Positions 53,871 to 63,981 of a DNA stretch of 64,000 bases are shown here, in pieces (positions within the stretch are counted from its first letter, which is position 1; each line of letters begins with the position of its first letter). The translations under genes were made by a program, and so were the position numbers. Below the pieces are notes generated by a model. It ran no database searches and was not told the origin of the DNA. It saw nothing but the letters and a program-made list of their open reading frames with translations. The stretch comes from Adhaeribacter arboris (GTDB lineage: Bacteria; Bacteroidota; Bacteroidia; Cytophagales; Hymenobacteraceae), in NCBI RefSeq assembly GCF_003023845.1, contig NZ_PYFT01000001.1, positions 3,906,001 through 3,970,000 of the forward strand, given 5' to 3'.

Positions 53871-54293
53871 TTCTTCAGGTTTCTTTGGAGCCTTTTCCAG
53901 TCTCCAGGTATTGGCGCTAATGCGGTTTTAAGAGTACCCAGTTTGCCTCGTGGCCGGTGGGTCTCGTTTGGCTCTTCCGGGCTGGTCTAAGCTTCTTTTG
54001 TTCGTGCCTCACAATGCCTTGTACCTCGGCACCAGAACCTTAGAAGGCCCTCCACAGCCAAACTGCTGTCGTTTATTCTTGGCTACTTGGTTCTACCACT
54101 TAGCCGAATTAGAATAAATAAGTCTCAAATACTTTAATTCTCTTTATGGCTTTCTGACGGTTATAATACCCAATAGTATGAGTTACCTTCCATCAGGTTG
54201 ATTTAAAAAATTGCTCTAACCCGGCGGGTTTCATATCCTGCGTTATGGCAGCTACTTGAAGCGATTTAGTATAAATAATAGTAATTGCAATAA
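53871..54293. other. Spacer after nuoD without a gene
   Basis: About 420 bases of relatively GC-rich sequence (about 53950-54100) with no frame that looks like a gene. 54219-54231 carries a single half-palindrome-like ACCCGGCGGGTTT, not a full copy of the 33-base repeat. Possibly decayed coding sequence or a dispersed repeat. Confidence 0.4.
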
Positions 54294-54328
54294 AAAAGAG
54301 CCGCTACTTAAAAAGTGACGGCTCTTTT
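54294..54328 (-). terminator. Terminator of the ThuA/dehydrogenase/cytochrome gene
   Basis: AAAAGAGCCGCTACTT (54294-54309) pairs with AAGTGACGGCTCTTTT (54313-54328) with one or two mismatches; T-rich on the minus-strand side, 18 bases past the stop at 54346. Confidence 0.88.
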
Positions 54329-54345
54329 ATTAATTATCATCTTGT

Positions 54346-57300
54346 TTATTTTTTAAACTCAATCGTTTCTAAGGCAATTAAGTTTTGATCGGGTCGGGAA
54401 TCTTTGGCGACTACGATGTATAAATCGTGGCGGCCGGTAGTTGGCTGCACCGGAGCCGAAACGTTTATTTTCTTATCCCAATTGCCGGTAGGCTGATACT
54501 CAATGGTACTAACAACCGGACCACCCGGCGAATCTAAATGCACTTCTAAGCGGGCCGTTTGATCTTTGGAAGCCAACCGGTAAGAAAGTTCTTTAATATT
54601 AGTTAAGTCGATGTTTTTAAACAGTAAATAAGAACCATTGCTGGCATTACCCAAAGAATTTCCCCAACGATCAATCCGGTAAATTTCATCGGCATCTACG
54701 GCTGCTAATTTTGGACTCCGGAAGGTAAGCAGCGCGCTATTGGTTAAAGGACCTACTTGCTTGCCACCTTTATCGGTGTAAGCCGCCAGTAAGGTATACA
54801 TGCCTTTTGCCTCTTTCGGATTATGCTCTTTAAATGTTAGAGCTCCCTGCAAAGGCAAGTTCGCTTTTTGCTTTTTCACTTCTGCTAAAGACAAGATGTA
54901 TTTCACCATTTCCGAGGCATCGGATTTAGAAAGCTGCGGGTGCGCGCTCATGGCGTGTTCGCCCCAATTGCCGCCACCCCCATTGATAATTTTAGCGGCT
55001 AATTTATCTACCGCGCCCGCCTGATTTTTGTAGCGTTGGGCTACCATTACAAAAGCTGGCCCTACCGATTTCTTCTCTATTTGGTGACAAGCTTTGCAAT
55101 CGGAACCGGCAATTAAGGTTTTACCTAAAGTATTGGTCTCAACGGTAGTTAAAATCTGGTGTCCCATCTGGGCTTGGTTCTTAACCGGCTGGGCCACGTA
55201 ATCAAAAAACACCTTAACATTTTTCGGGTCTACTTTCTGGTCTTCTTTATCCGCAATTTTAACGGCGTATTTTACCGGAGTATTATCCCAGAAAAAAGTT
55301 TGGTTACCCGGCAAATCAATGGTTACTTCCGGTAAAGAATTACCCACTTTTATCTGCACCGTGTCGGCATTAATTAAACCAGCCTGATCTTTTACCCGCA
55401 AGATAGCGTGATACACGCCCTCCTGGGCATACGTAAAAGTCGGATTGGGTTCCGTAGAACCTACGGTTTTGCCGTCGAATAACCACTCATAGCTGATTTT
55501 ATCGTTTTCATCGAGGTCTTTGGTGCCGCGGCTGTAAAACGCCACTTTTAACGGGGCCACCCCCACGCTGTCTCTGGTTCCGGCAACTACCAGCGGTGCG
55601 CGGTTTCCTTCGTTAAACTCAATTTTTACTACCCGGGCATCGTCGTTGTCAATGCCGTATACCGAACCGTATTCGAGTACATAAAGCGCGCCATCCGGAC
55701 CTAATTCCATATCAACCGGCCGTTTAAAATCGCCGGTAGCGGGTAAGAAAGGCTCCATCCGGACAAAATTGTTACTGTTATCTAAACGAATGACCATTAC
55801 CCAGTTACGCATCCAGTCAAAAACGAACAAACCTTTATCGTAAAACTTAGGTAACTTAACCGGGGAGTTCAGGTTCGGATCAAAATGATAAACGGGTCCG
55901 GCCATAGCACTACGTCCTCCAGTACCCACAATCGGGAATTCTTTGGAGGCATTGTACGGATACCACACCATGGCTTTCGTAGCCGGAGGCAAGGTTTTAG
56001 CGCCCGTATTATTTGGGGAATTATTTACCGGGGCGTTTACATTAAAGAAATCACCGGATTTTTTGGTAGCAAAATCGTAGTCGCGGTAGGGTTTGCTATC
56101 GCCCACAAAATACGGCCAACCGTAGTTACCGGCTTTTTTGGCTTGGTTAAATTCATCGTAACCGCGCGGCCCGAAAACATCCAGGCTATCTTTGCCGGAA
56201 TCCGGACCAATTTCGCCCCAATAAACAATAGAGTTAGCCGGATCAACGGAAATGCGGTAAGGATTGCGACAACCCATAGTATAGATTTCAGGACGAGTGC
56301 CCGGCGTACCTTTCGGAAATAAGTTTCCTTCCGGAATGGTGTACGTACCATCAGCTAAAGGATGAATGCGCAGAATTTTACCGCGTAAATCGTTCGGGTT
56401 ACCGGCCGAGCGCTGGGCATCAAAAGTATGCCGACCCGGAATTTCGTCGATAGGCGCAAAACCATCCGATTTAAATGGTACGGTATTATCGCCTACCGAT
56501 ATAAACAAGTCTTTCTTTTATCAAAAGTTAAAGAACCACCGGTATGGGCACTCGATTCTAAATCAATCGGAATTTCCAGTAATACTTTTTCGGAGGCTAC
56601 ATCCAGACCGCTATCCGTTAAGGTAAACCGCGATACGTGCTGTCTCAGTTTGCTTTTATCTTTCGGGATGGGGGTATGAAAGAAATAGAGCCAATGATTT
56701 TGGGTAAAATCCGGATCAAAAGTTATTCCCAACAAACCATTACCCTCGTCGGTAAATACCGGAAACTCTCTTAATAAGGTATTTTTCTTAGTTTTTGGAT
56801 CATACACTGAGAATTTACCGGTTCGTTCCACGTAAAACACGCGGCCATCCGGCGTAACGGTTAATTCCATGGGCTCGTTCAGGTCGTTGGCCAGAATGGT
56901 GCGGGTAAACCGGTTTTCTTCGGGCGTAACAATGCTGTACGATTTGCTGTAATCCAAGGCCTTACCATCGCCCATCGCGTACTGAATACCCGCCCACAAA
57001 TGATTTAAAAACAAAGGCTCACTGAAAGATTCTTTGGTGTGACCGCCACCGGTATAAAACGAGCGTCCGCCGTCGTACTCCTGGTACCAGGCAATCGGGT
57101 GGTTGCGGCCCATTTTACCCACGTTACCGTAAGTGGTTTCGTCGAGGTTGGCTAATACTTTAATGTTTGAACTAACGGATTTGTAATCGTACCATTCGTC
57201 GGTGCGTTCCCAACGGGCCGGAATCCCGGCCATTAGGGGGCTATTGGGTTCCAGTACATCAATGGCACCGGCCCGCACATTGGGATTACCCGGGTGACTT

Positions 57301-57752
57301 AAAAACCAACCTCCTACTAACTTGCCGTACCAAGGCCAATCGTATTCCGTATCGGCGGCGGCGTGCACACCGGCATAACCTCCACCCGCCTGAATGTAGC
57401 GTTCAAAAGCTATTTGCTGTTCGTTGTTTAAAACGTCTTGCGTCGTACTCAGAAAAATGACGGCCCGATAATTCTTCAGGCTGTCTTCGGTAAAATAAGC
57501 TGCGTTTTTGGTCGTATCTACGCGTATTTTATTAGCAAGACCCATTTTTTGAATAGCCGCCGTACCCTCCGGAATGGAGTTGTGGTAAAAACCTTTGGTT
57601 TTAGAAAAAATTAAAATGCGCGGCACTTGCGGTTTGCCAGCGGTATTGGGTTCTACGCCGTTCGACGTTTTGCAGGAATAAAGAGCACTGCCCATGCTTA
57701 CGAAGCAGCAAAGCCCTAACCAGAGTTTTGAAGAAAACTTTTTAAATAACAT
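54346..57752 (-). pseudogene. ThuA / PQQ-type sugar dehydrogenase / PKD / cytochrome c fusion, frameshifted
   Basis: One gene of ~1135 codons split in two frames. The 5' part (57752 to ~56493, 419 codons) has a lipobox (SALYSCKTS), a ThuA-like domain (ILIFSKTKGFYHNSIPEGTAAIQ, GGGYAGVHAAADTEYDWPWYG) and the start of a glucose/sorbosone dehydrogenase propeller, ending ...GGSLTFDKRKTCLYR. The 3' part (from 56508) restores the normal propeller text LFISVGDNTVPFKSDGF, then a PKD domain, a CxxCH cytochrome c (SDCKACHQI) and a C-terminal CBM6-like sandwich. Loss of one base near 56504-56519 explains the break. It may be a true inactivation, a sequencing error or recoding. Intact forms would oxidise sugars in the periplasm. 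Confidence 0.88.
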
Positions 57753-57925
57753 ATCAACGATTAAAGAATTTTAGCTGTAATAATAGCTTATTGTTACCAT
57801 TATAATTTTCAAAAATAAGGTTTTTCGGGTACTCTGGCAACCTACAACCGAAGAATAAAATACATTTCGCTCCTACTAATAAAATTTAAAAATTATCTCA
57901 TTTTCAACGAGTTATGACGGTAGAG

Positions 57926-58582
57926 CTATTTCTTTTTTCGGTTTACAAAATAACTAAGGCTGGTAACTAAGGATTGGCGCTGAGAAATAGAGAAAAGCTG
58001 ATTGGTAAATAAATTTCCTAAACCAAAGTAAAACCGGGTATCTAGTTGAAAATTGCCGAGTTTGGTTTTACGCATAAAACCCAGGCCAATAGTAAGCCCA
58101 TAATCAAAAAACTGAGGTACTACTTTAAAATCCGCCAGATCAGCTCTTTCTTTAAAAAGGAGCGTGTCGCGTTTCGAAAGCAAAAAGGAAGCGTAAGGAC
58201 CAATATTAAGAAGAAAAGCAGATTTTTTAGAAGAAAATGCTACTTGCGTTAACACGGGCAATTCCAGATAACTTAACTGTTTACGCGTATTACTGATTGT
58301 ATCCGCCAGCGTCCAACCGTTTCTGATGTAATTTAATTCTACCTGAACACCGAGTTTAGGTTGAGCAACATGCTTTACCAGCACTCCCATCATAATGGTT
58401 TTATTAATTTCCTGCGCCACCGCCGGCGTAAAACTTGTTTGGGAAAACATTAGTCCGGCTTTTACCCCGAAAGAAGTTTCCGGGGAAAACGGGGGCTTGG
58501 CTACTTCCTTATTACTCTGGGCAACTGTTGTATGGCAAATAAGCAGAAGCAGGCCTAGCACGCCTACATTTTTGAGAACCAT
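57926..58582 (-). CDS. PorT-like outer-membrane beta-barrel protein
   Basis: 218 residues with a cleavable signal (LLLLICHTTVAQS). The remainder alternates short beta-strands (SFGVKAGLMFSQTSF, PKLGVQVELNYIRNGWTL, LSYLELPVLTQVAF, LLNIGPYASFLL, YGLTIGLGFMRK, QLDTRFYFGLGNLF) as in the Bacteroidota OMP_b-brl_2/PorT family, and ends in a hydrophobic-basic strand. Function unknown; these are often linked to surface transport or secretion. Monocistronic. Confidence 0.85.
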   Translation of the reverse strand: MVLKNVGVLGLLLLICHTTVAQSNKEVAKPPFSPETSFGVKAGLMFSQTSFTPAVAQEINKTIMMGVLVKHVAQPKLGVQVELNYIRNGWTLADTISNTRKQLSYLELPVLTQVAFSSKKSAFLLNIGPYASFLLSKRDTLLFKERADLADFKVVPQFFDYGLTIGLGFMRKTKLGNFQLDTRFYFGLGNLFTNQLFSISQRQSLVTSLSYFVNRKKK

Positions 58583-58644
58583 AGTTGTTAACTTTCCTTA
58601 CGGGTGGGGGATAAATATAACGGATATAGCTAGGGATAAAAAAC

Positions 58645-58674
58645 AAAATACCTGAGCAAAACCCAGGTATTTTT
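58645..58674 (-). terminator. Terminator of the DUF1080 gene
   Basis: AAAATACCTG (58645-58654) pairs perfectly with CAGGTATTTT (58665-58674 region) around a short loop, with A/T runs on both sides. Lies 21 bases past the stop at 58695 on the minus strand. Confidence 0.85.
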
Positions 58675-58694
58675 ATAATAAGTGAAAATAAATA

Positions 58695-59378
58695 TTAAAG
58701 TTCTTTGATGCGCATATTACGAAAATAAATAGGGGCGCCGGCGTGCTTTCCTTGTAAACCTACGTAACCTTTTAAGGGCAGCGTTGCCAAAGGTTTATTC
58801 AGCCAGGCCGGTATTTCGGAGCCATCCGGATTTTTCTTCGGGTCGGTCCAAAGATTCATATCTATTTCATTTACCAATTCGCCGTTTAGTACTACCCATA
58901 TTTTTTTGCCTTTGCAGGTAACCGTATAGTGGTTCCACTCTCCCGGCTTTTTTACGTTGCTTTTTTTAGGTGCCAGGCGGCCAAAAATAGCTCCGCATTG
59001 CCAGGTTTTGGGGGCCTTCGACCATTCCTCGCTGTAATCATCGGCAATTTGAATTTCTACGCTGTTCGGAATCCAATTTTTAATATCGCTGGCGTGTACC
59101 ACTACGCCGCTATTGGTGCCGGATGCCGTTTTAAATTCCAGATCCAACATAAAGTTGTTGTATTCTTTATCCGACCAAATGCTGTTATCTTCCGAAGCCG
59201 TTAAAACGCCATTTTCAAAGGTCCAGACTTTATCGGGTTTAATAGCATTGGCTAAATCTTTCTCAAATAAATCGCGCCAGCCCGCTTGTTTGGTATTCGG
59301 GTGAGTCTTCGTCCCTTCTTGGGCTTGCATGTTCGTGAATAAAATACTAATAAATAGTAAGGATAATAGCTTTTTCAT
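58695..59378 (-). CDS. DUF1080 (3-keto-disaccharide hydrolase-type) exported protein
   Basis: 227 residues from the ATG at 59378, chosen because MKKLLSLLFISILFTNMQAQ is a signal peptide; an upstream extension of 14 codons is rejected. GWRDLFEKDLANAIKPDKVWTFENGVLTASEDNSIW and FMLDLEFKTASGTNSGVVVHASD...GEWNHYTVTCKGKKIWVVLNGELVNEIDM are the concanavalin-like DUF1080/PF06439 domain, now known as 3-keto-glycoside hydrolase family. It acts outside the cytoplasm, probably cleaving 3-keto sugars made by Gfo/Idh/MocA-type enzymes. Confidence 0.93.
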   Translation of the reverse strand: MKKLLSLLFISILFTNMQAQEGTKTHPNTKQAGWRDLFEKDLANAIKPDKVWTFENGVLTASEDNSIWSDKEYNNFMLDLEFKTASGTNSGVVVHASDIKNWIPNSVEIQIADDYSEEWSKAPKTWQCGAIFGRLAPKKSNVKKPGEWNHYTVTCKGKKIWVVLNGELVNEIDMNLWTDPKKNPDGSEIPAWLNKPLATLPLKGYVGLQGKHAGAPIYFRNMRIKEL

Positions 59379-59422
59379 GATTTTAGGAAACTCTGTAACA
59401 ACTAAGGAGATAAAAGACAAAA

Positions 59423-59461
59423 AGAAAGCATTAAAGAATACTTTATTCTCTAATGCTTTCT
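59423..59461 (-). terminator. Hairpin between the cytochrome-domain gene and the DUF1080 gene
   Basis: AGAAAGCATTA (59423-59433) pairs with TAATGCTTTCT (59451-59461), continued by AGAATA/TATTCT inside. It is downstream of the minus-strand gene ending at 59563 and upstream of the gene starting at 59378, so it separates the two transcription units. Word-repeat debris (GGACTATGGAC type) lies beside it at 59521-59553. Confidence 0.75.
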
Positions 59462-59562
59462 GTAACTACATTTTATTACTATTTCGCCAAACTTAAAGCA
59501 AACAAACCTACCCTATATTTCTGTGGACTGTGATTTATCGACTATGGACTATGGACGAAACA

Positions 59563-61692
59563 CTAATTATTAGGATCATCTGAATTTTTAACGCTGGCCT
59601 TGGAAGCCGATTGATTACCCCCGTTCAGGGAGTTAATCCAGGCGGCAATTTTTAAAGCATCGGCTTTAGGTACCTGCGGCATAGGCGGCATTTCAGTGGC
59701 ATATTCCGGCCAATTTTTAGGCTGCGGATTGTAAATTAACTGCACAATCTGCTCGTTGGTGTAATTGCGTTTCGCTACATCTTTGTAAGCCGGACCTACC
59801 TGGCGTTTTTCCGGATTATGGCAAGCCAAACAGTTGTGTTTCGCTAATAAAGGTTTTACCTGGTCGAAAGTAAGGACTTGCTGCACAGCGGGCACACTGC
59901 CTTTGGCCACAATACCCGTTCCCCTGGCACTACCTTTCGCGCCTCCTTTCGCCGCCGTTTTGTTATTGTTTTTCAGGCCGCTTTCTACTACCGCCGATTG
60001 TAGTTTAAAATTAAACCGGTCTTCCATTATCTCGGTAGGTACCGTTTTCATGGCCACTGCTTTACCTGAATTTTTGGTACTAGCCTGAGCTAAAGGCAAT
60101 TTAGCGCCGTCCGGAATATTATTGAGAGTGTAAAAAGCGTTGGTGTGTAAAAGCGGGGAAGAATTCTCCCGGTCGCGTACGCCTTCCAAGGAAATATTAT
60201 GCACGTAATACTGGCGTAAGCCATCCACAATAATGCGGGCTTTTAAACCATCTTCCGATACTTTCACGCCTTTTACCTTTGGGTTTTCGATATTTACGGG
60301 TGGGCTACCATAAACTGGGTGGTATTTGTAAGTAAAGCTTTCCACGGCGTAAGAAGCTAAATCTTCGGCAGAGCTGCGGTTAACGGGTTTCGTAAATTCA
60401 ACTTCGAAACCATCGGGCATGGCACGTACATTCAGCATTTCAAAAGGAACCTGCTTGTTCCACACCAAACGCTGCAAGCCTTGGTTAGCTTCACCGGCCG
60501 AACCCCAACCCCGATTGGTTTCGCCCACAAATAAGGAGTTATCCGGCGCCCAAGCCATCCGCATTACTCCGGATTGAAAATCGTTCCGGAACTCAATGGC
60601 AGCGCCCTGGAATTCGCCTTTCACTTTTTCCATCATGACGCGCGAAATTTTACTTTGCCCCTGGTCGCCTACCAATATCTGACCGGCAAAAGGTCCGAAA
60701 GCTCCTTCCGGAATTTTAACAATCTCGGAATTTGAAATACCTAAAATAGTGTGCGGTAATATTACCGATTGTAATTGCAGCTGCGGAAAATCCTTTTTCA
60801 AATCGGCTTTCGTTACGAACTTCTCGTCTACTACGTTTTCTGGTTTAATGGCCCGATCATTGGCATCGCGTTTATCGCGCGGATCTAACTTAGCGTTGAA
60901 CTGTTCGGTGGTGTATTTAACCGGTGAACCGGGCAAATTTGTCCAGCGCAAACCAGCCGGGTGACCGGCAAATATACCTTTTTTCACGTGCCAGATACCG
61001 CCGGAACCTACGTATTCCCCTTGATTATCGGAGTAAAATAATTCGCCATCGATCATACCTAAACCAGCCGGCGAACGCATACCGGTTGCCCAGGGCTCTA
61101 CTTTACCATCCGGGCTGATTTTCAGGGTCCAGCCCCGCCACGGCACCCGGCTTTCGCCTCGCCACCATTGCTCATCGCCGAAGGCTACGTTACCGGTAAC
61201 AAAGAACGAACCGTCCGGCGCAATCTTCGGCCCGAAAGAATACTCGTGGTAATGGCCGGAAAGAGGCCAGGCATAAACGGTTTCGAACACATCGGCTTTG
61301 CCATCTTTATTGGTATCTACCAGTTTGGTTAGCTCACCGCGCTGCGCGCAGTAAAGAGCGCCATCCTTATAAGCTAAGCCTAAGACCTCGTGCAAACCCG
61401 AAGCAAACTTACGGAAATAAGGCCGGGCGCTAGTGGGGTTTTCTACGATAAAAATATCGCCCCGCCGGGTAGAAATACCCAGGTCGCCGTTGGGCAGCAT
61501 GGCTAAACCACCTACTTCCAGAACCGTACCTTCCGGGGCGGTAACCTTCATTATTTTAAAAAAATCTTCTTCTTTAGGCGCTTGCTGCGCCTGAGCCGGA
61601 GCAATTCCGGCTAAAGAAAAAGCACTCAGCAGTAAGGGCAAGGCCGCCCGGCGCAAAAATTTATTTCGAATATTATGACTAGAATACTTCAT
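59563..61692 (-). CDS. Propeller-domain protein with C-terminal cytochrome c
   Basis: 709 residues from ATG 61692 (GTG at 61698 possible). Signal peptide (LLLSAFSLAGIAPAQAQQ). Residues ~45-420 form a glucose dehydrogenase/NHL-like propeller (MLPNGDLGISTRRGDIFIV, LAYKDGALYCAQRGEL, FGPFAGQILVGDQGQSKISRV). The C-terminal ~100 residues carry C-x-x-C-H in KHNCLACHNPEKRQVGPAYKDVA with a Met-rich distal loop (YATEMPPMP). Such proteins shuttle electrons from periplasmic sugar oxidation. The gene starts 21 bases after the DUF1080-PA14 gene and is in one operon with it. Confidence 0.92.
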   Translation of the reverse strand: MKYSSHNIRNKFLRRAALPLLLSAFSLAGIAPAQAQQAPKEEDFFKIMKVTAPEGTVLEVGGLAMLPNGDLGISTRRGDIFIVENPTSARPYFRKFASGLHEVLGLAYKDGALYCAQRGELTKLVDTNKDGKADVFETVYAWPLSGHYHEYSFGPKIAPDGSFFVTGNVAFGDEQWWRGESRVPWRGWTLKISPDGKVEPWATGMRSPAGLGMIDGELFYSDNQGEYVGSGGIWHVKKGIFAGHPAGLRWTNLPGSPVKYTTEQFNAKLDPRDKRDANDRAIKPENVVDEKFVTKADLKKDFPQLQLQSVILPHTILGISNSEIVKIPEGAFGPFAGQILVGDQGQSKISRVMMEKVKGEFQGAAIEFRNDFQSGVMRMAWAPDNSLFVGETNRGWGSAGEANQGLQRLVWNKQVPFEMLNVRAMPDGFEVEFTKPVNRSSAEDLASYAVESFTYKYHPVYGSPPVNIENPKVKGVKVSEDGLKARIIVDGLRQYYVHNISLEGVRDRENSSPLLHTNAFYTLNNIPDGAKLPLAQASTKNSGKAVAMKTVPTEIMEDRFNFKLQSAVVESGLKNNNKTAAKGGAKGSARGTGIVAKGSVPAVQQVLTFDQVKPLLAKHNCLACHNPEKRQVGPAYKDVAKRNYTNEQIVQLIYNPQPKNWPEYATEMPPMPQVPKADALKIAAWINSLNGGNQSASKASVKNSDDPNN

Positions 61693-61713
61693 GAACACTA
61701 TAAATATTAAAAT

Positions 61714-63578
61714 CTAAAAAAGAATAGAATAACCCACTTTGCCTTTTACCGGCACCACTAATTCTTTGCGGCCATTGGCATCGCGTACTACTGGTTTGGT
61801 TCCTTTGGCATCATCGAGGCGCAGGTAATACGACTTACCATCCACTAAATACGTACCATTTGCTTTATCTTCAATGGTAGCTCCTTCGGCTAAACGGGCG
61901 TATAATTCGCCGCCGACCGGATTTTGCACGGTAATTTCCCGGTGTACTCCTTGTCCGTTATCCAGCACCCGAATAGCATCGGAAACGGTAGCGCCGTACA
62001 TCCGGTACCTAAAAGTAGGTTGGTCGTTTTCGTCGAGGGTATATCCTTTCGGACGGTAGCTGGTACCCGCGCTATCGGCCACCCAGGCCGCTTGGGACGA
62101 ACCCAATTTGGCCAGAGAAAACACCGGCGGGCCAAAACGTTGTACCATACCGGCCGGTCGCGAAGAACCATCGCCGCGATCGTGCCACATGGGAGTAGCA
62201 TCCAGGAAATCGCCCCGCCATACCTGAATAACGGTGCCTTTATCCAGATCGTAAGTATAATGTATTTTTTGCGGACTGCCTACGGATACAGCGTGCACCA
62301 CGCGGGTACGAGGCTGACCCGGTAAATCCATGAAGCTGCGTAAAATAGTATTGGTGGGAGCATCTACTAAAATGGGATCTACGGTATTGCGGCGACCGGA
62401 ACTTGCATCCGCATCCCCTACCATAAAATCCCGAATACCTGGTCCGCTAATCGTTAAACCAATTCCCGGCCGCTCATCGGCCTCCATTTTAGCGTATAAT
62501 AACTCGAAAGGCAAATCGCCGGCGGTTAAAGTTGCCTCGCCCCCGCCCCGGTTGGGCGATCCTACGGGTTTGTTATTGATTTTTAATAAACCACCGCCCC
62601 CATTGCCATTCACGTTAAAGGTATACGTTCCCGGCTCTTTCACGCGCATGGTACCCGTGTACCGGATAATAAACTCATTCTGCAAGCTGTTAACGGCCGC
62701 ATTTAAATTAGTTAAAGAACCTTCGGCCGATGCGGTTAATTTAGAAAAATCGGGCTCGTTATTAAACTTACCTTTATATACCTGGTATTTTATATTGGTC
62801 AGTTCGGGCCGGGGTTTATCGTAAGAAGTTAGCTTTATATTCCGGAAGGCTACCGCGCCGTGATCGCCCTGGAAGCGCAGCGGGCCGGTGGCTCTTTCGT
62901 CGTTAGCCATGGCACCGCGGGTAGGTCCCAGCAATTCCACGTCTTCGTGAATCGTTACTCCGTTTAACTCCACGCGCAGCATCCGGGCATTCTCGATTTT
63001 CTTACCGCTGCCATCAAATTTTGGCGCCTGGAAAGCTACTTTTACATGTTGCCATAACCCGGGCGCGCGGCTGGCATTCTGGCGCGGCGGATACCCTTCG
63101 TATCCTTTCTGGCCTTCGGGTTTGCTTTCGTCCCAACGTTCGTAAATGCCGCCATTATCGCCGGCTTTAGGGGTTTTCACACCCCAGCTATCGAGTAGTT
63201 GTAATTCGTAACGGCCTTGCAGGTAAATACCGGAATTAGAGCCTTTGGCCATCATGTAATCTAACTCCAGTTCGGCGTCGCCGTGTTCGGCATTGGTGTA
63301 TAAATCCGCGCCGTGATTTTTTTGTCTGGTAAATTAACCAGTACTCCCGTCCCTTTAGCGGTAGAGAGGGTATTGTCTTTGCCCAAATCGGCGGATACAT
63401 CACTTATAATCTGCCAGCTTTTAGCGGGATTTTTAAAAGCCGAAAAATCAGTAAGCGGCACGGTACCCGACTGATTGTTAGCAGCCGTTTGCGCCTGCAG
63501 GTAAAGAGGAGCCAGAAAACCGGCGCACAGAAGTGCTGCCTTTTGCCGCATACTCTTCACTGAAATAGTCATTGTCAT
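61714..63578 (-). pseudogene. DUF1080 plus PA14 exported protein, frameshifted
   Basis: A signal peptide (AALLCAGFLAPLYLQAQ) and the first ~65 residues of a DUF1080 domain are in one frame from 63578; the rest is in another frame to 61714. The frame breaks at a run of seven T (63317-63323, seven A in the coding sense); one extra A restores DKKNHGADLYTNAEHGD, the expected strand text, and then MMAKGSNSGIYLQGRYELQLLDSWGV continues DUF1080. Then comes a PA14 domain (PGTYTFNVNGNGGGGLLKIN) at ~200-330 and a C-terminal beta domain. A homopolymer indel, sequencing error or slippage are all possible. Confidence 0.9.
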
Positions 63579-63812
63579 AAGAAAAAGGGATTAATTTGAA
63601 TATATACTTAAAAGACTTTGCGCGCTAAAATTAGGCTTTTATCGTGAAACAACCTGTATGAAAAGAGTATATAGTTGCGACGGGTAAATGACTCTTGTAG
63701 TTTCTTAAAAAAAGCAATCTGCTAGTAACGACTAAACAATAACTTTACTTGAATAACAAATTTCAGAAGCTAAGTAAAGTTTGGGATTAACGCACGTGAA
63801 ACTAAGGAAAAG

Positions 63813-63840
63813 CAGGCTCTAGAAACTAAAGCCTGTTTTT
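63813..63840 (+). terminator. Short hairpin with T run
   Basis: CAGGCT (63813-63818) pairs with AGCCTG (63830-63835) and is followed by TTTTTGTTAAC. No plus-strand gene precedes it in the window, so its origin is uncertain. Confidence 0.4.
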
Positions 63841-63949
63841 GTTAACAACAAGGTTATTTGATGTAGGAAACTGCTTAGATAAAGTAAACAAAGAAGATAG
63901 CTTTCAGTACAAGTAAAGCCGCCATCTTCTTTACCAGTTCATGTTTAAA

Positions 63950-63981
63950 GTAGCTAAGATGTTTTAGAACATCTTAGCTAC
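63950..63981. terminator. Strong hairpin at window edge
   Basis: GTAGCTAAGATGTT (63950-63963) pairs perfectly with AACATCTTAGCTAC (63968-63981) around a four-base loop. It probably ends a gene lying beyond the window; orientation cannot be decided. Confidence 0.7.

Noticed and set aside
54219-54231. ACCCGGCGGGTTT as a tenth palindrome copy
   Set aside because: Only a central fragment with a different core; no second arm.
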